A DNA stretch of 6,329 bases from NCBI GenBank assembly GCA_003248845.1, contig QFPD01000133.1, positions 1 through 6,329 on the forward strand, written 5' to 3'. The DNA comes from Microbacterium sp. GTDB taxonomy: Bacteria > Actinomycetota > Actinomycetes > Actinomycetales > Microbacteriaceae. The position numbers were made by a program, and so were the translations under genes. Positions 1 through 6,329 of this stretch are shown in pieces; position 1 is the stretch's first letter; every line of letters starts with the position of its first letter. The notes beneath the pieces are model-generated. The model searched no databases, was not told the DNA's origin, and saw only the letters and a list, made by a program, of their open reading frames with translations.

Positions 1-1128
1 GACGACGTCGAGGAGACCGATCTCGCCCGCGCCGCGGCGCTGTCGTCGCTCGCCGACCCGACGCCCGAAGGCGTGTCGATCGTGGAGCTCGCGGCGACCC
101 GCGGCGTCCACGTCGAGACCCCGGCGGGTGCGACACCCGTGCCGTTCACGGCGCAGACGCGCATGAGCGGGGTCGATCTCGCCACCGGCGACGGCGGCAC
201 GTCGATGGTGCGTAAGGGCGCGGCGTCCGCCGTCCTCGCCTGGCTGGATGCCGAGGGCGTCGCCCTGCCGGAGGAGCGGCGTGCGCAACTCCTTCGATCG
301 GTGGACCGCATCTCGGAGAGCGGCGGAACTCCGCTGGTCGTCGCGACCCTGACCCCTCGGATCGAAGGAGTTGTGCACACGCCCTCCGGGCGCGTCCTGG
401 GCGTCGTCCACCTGAAGGACATCGTCAAGGAGGGCCTGCGCGAACGGTTCGAGGAGCTCCGCGCGATGGGCATCCGCACGGTCATGATCACGGGCGACAA
501 CCCCCTCACCGCCGCCGCGATCGCGAAGGAAGCCGGCGTCGACGACTTCCTCGCCGAGGCGACACCCGAACAGAAGCTCGCGCTCATCCAGCGCGAGCAG
601 CAGGGAGGCAACCTCGTCGCGATGACCGGCGACGGCACGAACGACGCGCCCGCGCTCGCGCAGGCCGACGTCGGCGTCGCGATGAACACCGGCACGTCGG
701 CGGCGAAGGAGGCCGGCAACATGGTCGACCTCGACTCCGATCCGACGAAGCTCATCGACATCGTGCGCATCGGCAAGCAGCTGCTGATCACGCGCGGGGC
801 GCTCACGACCTTCTCGCTCGCGAACGACATCGCGAAGTACTTCGCCATCATCCCGGCGATGTTCCTCGGGGTCTTCCCGGGGCTGCAGGTGCTCAATGTG
901 ATGCAGCTGCACTCCCCGGCATCCGCCGTCACGAGCGCGATCGTGTTCAACGCGATCGTGATCGTGTTCCTCATCCCGCTCGCCCTCCGCGGCGTGACGT
1001 ACCGCGCGCAGAGCGCGTCCAAGACGCTGAGCCGCAACCTCCTCGTCTACGGCCTCGGCGGTGTCGTCGCGCCCTTCGTCGGTATCAAGCTCATCGATCT
1101 CATCGTGAGCCTCCTTCCCGGGTTCTGA
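1..1128 (+). CDS. kdpB: KdpB, potassium-transporting P-type ATPase catalytic subunit (5'-truncated by window edge)
   Basis: KdpB is the ATP-hydrolysing subunit of the KdpFABC K+ uptake complex in the cytoplasmic membrane. The frame is open from base 1, so the gene starts outside the window; the GTG at 73 is internal. About 375 residues are visible, roughly the C-terminal half of a protein near 680-700 aa. The phosphorylated Asp (DKTGT) and the TGES loop lie upstream and cannot be checked. Visible parts, in window residue numbers, are the N-domain with KGA (72-74, nucleotide-binding Lys), MITGDN (162-167), and the P-domain hinge TGDGTND (209-215). Three C-terminal membrane helices follow, near 265-290, 310-329 and 347-371. 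The first contains the KdpB-specific AND-IAK-YF motif (274-281), whose Asp276 and Lys279 match the charged pair essential for coupling in E. coli KdpB. Nothing looks degraded. kdpC follows after 30 bp, as in canonical kdpFABC operons. Confidence 0.97.
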   Translation, partial: DDVEETDLARAAALSSLADPTPEGVSIVELAATRGVHVETPAGATPVPFTAQTRMSGVDLATGDGGTSMVRKGAASAVLAWLDAEGVALPEERRAQLLRSVDRISESGGTPLVVATLTPRIEGVVHTPSGRVLGVVHLKDIVKEGLRERFEELRAMGIRTVMITGDNPLTAAAIAKEAGVDDFLAEATPEQKLALIQREQQGGNLVAMTGDGTNDAPALAQADVGVAMNTGTSAAKEAGNMVDLDSDPTKLIDIVRIGKQLLITRGALTTFSLANDIAKYFAIIPAMFLGVFPGLQVLNVMQLHSPASAVTSAIVFNAIVIVFLIPLALRGVTYRAQSASKTLSRNLLVYGLGGVVAPFVGIKLIDLIVSLLPGF

Positions 1129-1133
1129 CCCGG
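1118..1133 (+). other. Small stem-loop spanning the kdpB stop codon
   Basis: CCGGGT (1118-1123) and ACCCGG (1128-1133) form a perfect 6-bp stem with the 4-nt loop TCTG. The TGA stop of kdpB (1126-1128) lies in the loop and the base of the 3' arm. No T-tract follows, so a strong intrinsic terminator is unlikely. An mRNA stability or processing element between kdpB and kdpC is possible, but this is inference, and chance hairpins are common in DNA this GC-rich. Confidence 0.35.
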
Positions 1134-1158
1134 CTCCGCCCTTCTGGAAAGGCACCCC

Positions 1159-1779
1159 ATGTCCTCTACACGCACCACCCTGCGCACCGCCGGCGTCGCC
1201 GTCCGCGCGATGCTCGTCGCGACTCTCGTGCTCGGCGTCGGCTACACCCTGCTCGTCACTGGCATCGGGCAGGTGCTCCTGCCGTCGCAGGCGAACGGCT
1301 CGGCGCTCACCGACCGCGACGGTACCGTCGTCGGCTCGGCGCTCATCGGGCAGTCCTTCACGGATGCCGCGGGCGACGCGCTCCCGGAGTACTTCCAGTC
1401 GCGGCCCTCCGCCGCGGGCGACGGGTACGACGGCGGCGCGTCGAGCGGGTCCAACTTCGGTCCCGAGAACACCGACCTGATCGCCGCGATCGGCGAGCGC
1501 CGGGCCGCCGTCGCCGCCCTCGAGGGTGTACCCGAGAGCGCCGTGCCGGCCGACGCGGTCACCGCGTCGGCCTCGGGCCTCGACCCCCACATCTCGGTCG
1601 CGTACGCCGACCTGCAGGTCGCGCGCGTCGCGGCCGCGCGCGGCCTGCAGGTCGACGTGGTCGCGCAGCTCGTCGCACAGCACACGACCGGCCGCGACCT
1701 CGGCTTCCTCGGCGACCCGCGCGTCGACGTCCTCGAGCTGAACCTGGCCCTCGACGCGCTGAGCGCGACCGGAAACTAG
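1159..1779 (+). CDS. kdpC: KdpC, potassium-transporting ATPase subunit C
   Basis: KdpC is the single-span accessory subunit of the KdpFABC complex; in the family it stabilises the complex and increases the affinity of KdpB for ATP. The 206-aa product is slightly longer than the E. coli protein (190 aa). One N-terminal membrane helix (about 14-38) is followed by an extracytoplasmic domain carrying the family signatures: YFQSRPSA (78-85), GYDGGASSGSN (89-99), GPEN (101-104), SGLDPHIS (139-146) and the C-terminal block GFLGDPRVDVLELN (182-195). The ATG at 1159 is supported by GGAAAGG at 1146-1152, six bases upstream. The gene lies 30 bp after kdpB and 9 bp before kdpD, consistent with one operon. 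No anomaly is visible. Confidence 0.97.
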   Translation: MSSTRTTLRTAGVAVRAMLVATLVLGVGYTLLVTGIGQVLLPSQANGSALTDRDGTVVGSALIGQSFTDAAGDALPEYFQSRPSAAGDGYDGGASSGSNFGPENTDLIAAIGERRAAVAALEGVPESAVPADAVTASASGLDPHISVAYADLQVARVAAARGLQVDVVAQLVAQHTTGRDLGFLGDPRVDVLELNLALDALSATGN

Positions 1780-1784
1780 GGTGA
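1778..1784 (+). promoter_or_regulatory. kdpD ribosome binding site overlapping the kdpC stop
   Basis: The purine-rich AGGGTGA lies 4-10 bases before the kdpD ATG at 1789 and includes the last two bases of the kdpC TAG stop. Ribosomes finishing kdpC would sit on this site, so translation of the pump subunit and the sensor is probably coupled. It supports 1789 as the kdpD start. Confidence 0.6.
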
Positions 1785-1788
1785 AGCC

Positions 1789-4394
<2,606 letters not shown>

Positions 4395-4398
<4 letters not shown>

Positions 4399-5078
4399 AG
4401 ATCCTCGTCGCCGACGACGATCCGCAGCTCGTCCGGGCCCTGCGGATCACCCTCGCCGCGCACGGCTACGAGGTCGTCGCGGCCGCCGACGGGGCTGCCG
4501 CGGTGACGCTTGCGGCACAGGCGCACCCCGACATCGTGCTGCTCGACCTCGGTATGCCGCACCTCGACGGCATCCGCGTCATCGAGGCGCTGCGGGGGTG
4601 GACCGACGCGCCGATCATCGTCGTCTCGGGGCGCACCGGATCGGCCGATAAGGTCGACGCCCTGGATGCCGGGGCCGACGACTACGTGACGAAACCCTTC
4701 CAGGTCGACGAGCTGCTCGCGCGGCTGCGTGCCCTCGCACGGCGCTCCACGCCGTCCGCCGGGGCGAGCGCCGATCCGGTCGTCCGCTTCGGTGACGTGA
4801 CGGTGGACCTCGCCGCGAAGATCGTGACGCGCGCGGGGGCGCCGGTGCACCTCACCCCGACCGAGTGGCGCATGCTCGAGTTCCTCGCGCGGCATCCCGG
4901 CGCCCTCGTCACGCGGCAGACGCTGCTGAAGGACATCTGGGGAACGGAGCAGGTCGCCGACACCGGCTACCTGCGGCTGTACGTCTCGCAGCTGCGCAAG
5001 AAGCTCGAGGCCGACCCGGCCGCGCCGCGTCATCTGCTGACCGAGTCGGGCATGGGCTATCGCCTCGTGATCGACTGA
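4395..5078 (+). CDS. kdpE: KdpE, OmpR/PhoB-type response regulator of the kdp operon
   Basis: KdpE is the DNA-binding partner of KdpD and activates kdp transcription when phosphorylated. The 227-aa product matches family length (E. coli 225). Its receiver domain (1-115) has the acidic cluster Asp7-Asp9, phospho-acceptor Asp51 in LLDLGMP, switch Ser78 and conserved Lys100 in TKPF. A short linker (117-127) leads to an OmpR-type winged helix (about 128-225) ending in the usual ESGMGYRL. The ATG at 4395 overlaps the kdpD TGA (ATGA) and has GGGAGAGG at 4378-4385, nine bases upstream. The frame stays open far upstream inside kdpD, but that extension has Arg/Ala-rich out-of-frame composition and is not real. 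The target operator should lie before kdpF/kdpA, outside the window. Confidence 0.97.
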
Positions 5079-5099
5079 GCGCGCATCGCTCCGGCGAGA

Positions 5100-5148
5100 G
5101 GATCCTGTGAGCGGCGGGCGCGCTGCCGCATGGATGCCGTGAGGATCC
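5100..5148 (+). terminator. Nested stem-loop downstream of kdpE, possible terminator
   Basis: In the 98-bp gap after kdpE, GGATCCT (5100-5106) can pair with AGGATCC (5142-5148) as a 7-bp outer stem. Inside it, GCGGCGG (5111-5117) pairs with CTGCCGC (5123-5129), with one G-T pair and a 5-nt loop. No T-run follows, so this would be an atypical terminator or an mRNA 3'-end stabiliser. The placement directly after the last kdp gene supports the reading, and the strength is unproven. No promoter for the next gene is convincing in this gap. Confidence 0.35.
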
Positions 5149-5176
5149 GGCGGCCGGCATCGGGAGCGGAGAGACG

Positions 5177-5689
5177 ATGACGGTCATGATCCTCTCCTCC
5201 GCCCACTCTCCCGCCCTTGCCCGGTCTCGACGGACCTGGGGGACGTCCGAGACGGACCCCGGCCGCTACGGCGGCGCGCACGTGCGGTTGAGGATCTTCC
5301 CACCCGACATCACCGTGCGCGAGCGTCGGCTGTGGCGGGCTCTGCACGTGTGGCCCGGGGTGGGGTTCGTACTCGCGGTGGTCGCCGCGGTGCTGTTGGC
5401 CCCTGTTCTCGGGACGCCCTCGGCCGTCTCCATCTCAATCCTGGGATGGGGCGCGCCGATCGTCGCGATGTGGCTGTCGGTGGGGTCTCTGTCCAGCCGC
5501 ATCCACGAGCTGTGGTCCAACGACCGCCGCGACGGAACCCACGATCACCGCTGGGGCGATCTCGACCGCCTCGTCCACGACCTCGACGACGCAGACGCGG
5601 ATCTCGCCGCCGGCAGGATCGACGCCGCGACGCACCGCGCGCGCTGGCGCGCAGCCTACGATGCCGCGCAGGTCTGCGAGGCATCGTAG
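5177..5689 (+). CDS. Two-helix membrane protein of unknown function, DUF6611-like
   Basis: This 170-aa protein has no recognisable enzymatic motif. A polar N-terminus (1-35) contains RRTWG and GRYGGAHVRL, followed by a FPPDITVRERRLWRA segment (41-55). Two hydrophobic helices (about 60-78 and 84-104) and a charged, probably helical, cytoplasmic C-terminus (105-170) rich in Asp/Arg/His come next. The WG...YG...RLRIFPP...ERR pattern before two helices resembles, from memory, actinobacterial proteins labelled DUF6611; I could not check this. The ATG at 5177 has GGGAG/GGAGAG purines at 5162-5173; the ATG at 5186 is a possible alternative. The gene lies 98 bp after kdpE with a possible terminator between, so it is probably not a Kdp component. 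Its last codons and stop sit inside a strong hairpin. Confidence 0.75.
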   Translation: MTVMILSSAHSPALARSRRTWGTSETDPGRYGGAHVRLRIFPPDITVRERRLWRALHVWPGVGFVLAVVAAVLLAPVLGTPSAVSISILGWGAPIVAMWLSVGSLSSRIHELWSNDRRDGTHDHRWGDLDRLVHDLDDADADLAAGRIDAATHRARWRAAYDAAQVCEAS

Positions 5690-5691
5690 GC
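5654..5691. terminator. Long hairpin at the convergent gene junction, candidate bidirectional terminator
   Basis: GCCTACGATGCC (5654-5665) and GGCATCGTAGGC (5680-5691) form a perfect 12-bp inverted repeat. After one mismatch (5666/5679) the pairing continues inward with CGCA/TGCG (5667-5670 with 5675-5678), leaving a 4-nt loop at 5671-5674. The 3' arm contains the TAG stop (5687-5689) of the upstream gene and ends 6 bases before the stop of the convergent minus-strand gene. Both transcripts would form the hairpin. There is no T-tract on either side, as is common for high-GC actinobacterial terminators, so the terminator role is inferred from position and stem strength. Confidence 0.65.
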
Positions 5692-5696
5692 GCGGC

Positions 5697-6329
5697 TCAC
5701 GCGGCGGCGCGCACCGCCTCCTCGAGGCGCGCGTAGCTCGCCTCCATGCCGTCGGTCATGCCGGTGGCCAGGATCATGTCGCGCGTCGCGGCGTCGGGGT
5801 ATTCGATGACGAGAGTGAGGAGCGTCGCACCGTCCTCCTCGTAGAGCTGAAGGTCGTTGAGCGTCGTCGGACCCTCCATCCCGATCATCCGCTCGGTCGT
5901 GACCGCTCGCCACGTGGGCACCGAGAGCACGGTCTCGCCTTCGAAGCCGAAGCGGGATGCCTCGTCGTCGCCCTGCTGCCACACGTAGCGGTACGCGTCG
6001 CCGACCTCGCACTCGATCAGCTGCCACCCGTCGGGGCCGAGGAGCCAGGTCTTGAGGAGGTCCGGCTCGTGGTGCGCGCGCCACACGAGTTCTCTCGGCC
6101 CGTCGATGAGGCGGGTGATGCGCACGTGCTGGTCGCTCAGGATCTCGGTACGGGTGCCCTTGCCCTCGGCATAGTCACGGAGGTCCTGGAGCACGGCGTC
6201 GAGCTGGTTCATCGCCATGCGCGAGCCTTCGACGGCGCCCATCGCGACGACCTGCTCGAGCGCTTCTGCCGAGGGGAAGTACGTCGTGTTCGACAGGCGA
6301 GACCCGGCATCCGTCGCCTCGAACGTGAA
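5697..6329 (-). CDS. SRPBCC/AHSA1-family protein with tandem domains (5'-truncated by window edge)
   Basis: The SRPBCC (START/Bet v 1-like) fold forms a hydrophobic ligand pocket; AHSA1-type bacterial members are mostly of unknown function. The minus-strand frame ends at TGA (5697-5699) and stays open to base 6329, giving 210 visible residues with the start outside. Residues 1-49 look like the end of one AHSA1 domain: a last strand, a YFPSAEA turn, and a long C-terminal helix with VAMGAVEG. Residues about 60-208 form a complete second domain opening with RTEILSDQHVRITRLIDGP, then LVWRAHHEPDLLKTWLLGPDGW, and closing with IEYPDAATRD...LATGMTDG and a helix. The two ends align with each other, which indicates internal duplication. 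The ATG at 6242 falls inside the first domain's final helix and has no ribosome binding site, so it is not the start. The gene faces its left neighbour tail to tail, 7 bp apart. Confidence 0.88.
   Translation of the reverse strand, partial: FTFEATDAGSRLSNTTYFPSAEALEQVVAMGAVEGSRMAMNQLDAVLQDLRDYAEGKGTRTEILSDQHVRITRLIDGPRELVWRAHHEPDLLKTWLLGPDGWQLIECEVGDAYRYVWQQGDDEASRFGFEGETVLSVPTWRAVTTERMIGMEGPTTLNDLQLYEEDGATLLTLVIEYPDAATRDMILATGMTDGMEASYARLEEAVRAAA

Noticed and set aside
73..75. GTG at 73 as the start of the first gene
   Set aside because: The frame is open from base 1 and the residues before 73 ([14 protein letters not shown] context) continue the KdpB N-domain, so the GTG is an internal Val codon.
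1242..1685. 147-codon minus-strand frame antisense to kdpC
   Set aside because: KdpC on the plus strand has all family motifs, and the antisense product is low-complexity Ala/Ser/Arg with no recognisable domain.
5656..6084. 142-codon minus-strand frame overlapping both 3' ends at the convergent junction
   Set aside because: It is a shadow of the SRPBCC gene in another frame, Arg-rich, and runs into the hairpin. The resemblance of its last residues to those of the plus-strand gene comes only from the inverted repeat.
6240..6242. ATG at 6242 (minus strand) as the start of the SRPBCC gene
   Set aside because: It lies within the last helix of a preceding AHSA1-like domain, has no Shine-Dalgarno sequence, and the frame stays open to the window edge.

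Overview
This GC-rich window carries the distal part of a kdp high-affinity potassium-uptake operon, followed by two unrelated genes. Three things point to a high-GC actinobacterium, most likely Microbacteriaceae (Microbacterium-like): strong G/C third-position bias, very long shadow reading frames, and frequent GGATGC words. The species cannot be fixed from this sequence alone.

Positions 1-5078 (+ strand) encode, in order, the C-terminal half of KdpB (P-type ATPase subunit, cut by the left edge), KdpC, the sensor kinase KdpD and the response regulator KdpE. Spacing is tight: 30 bp between kdpB and kdpC, 9 bp between kdpC and kdpD, and a 4-bp ATGA overlap between kdpD and kdpE. One polycistronic mRNA is therefore likely, and kdpA (with or without kdpF) is expected just upstream, outside the window. 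KdpB and KdpC belong to the ATP-driven K+ pump, while KdpD and KdpE sense K+ or osmotic stress and control transcription, presumably of this same operon.

Positions 5079-5176 are non-coding and can fold into a nested stem-loop, which may end the kdp transcript. Positions 5177-5689 (+) encode a small two-helix membrane protein of unknown function, resembling the actinobacterial DUF6611 group. Its 3' end contains a long, nearly perfect hairpin that includes its stop codon. Seven bases further on lies the stop of a convergent minus-strand gene (5697-6329, cut by the right edge). This encodes an SRPBCC/AHSA1-type protein, and the visible part shows the tail of one domain followed by a complete second domain.

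I see no mobile element, tRNA, rRNA, CRISPR array or clearly new multi-gene system. The points most worth a second look are an arginine replacing the usual threonine in the KdpD H-box, the hairpin at the convergent gene junction, the tandem SRPBCC architecture, and the predicted RNA structures around the kdpB stop and downstream of kdpE.
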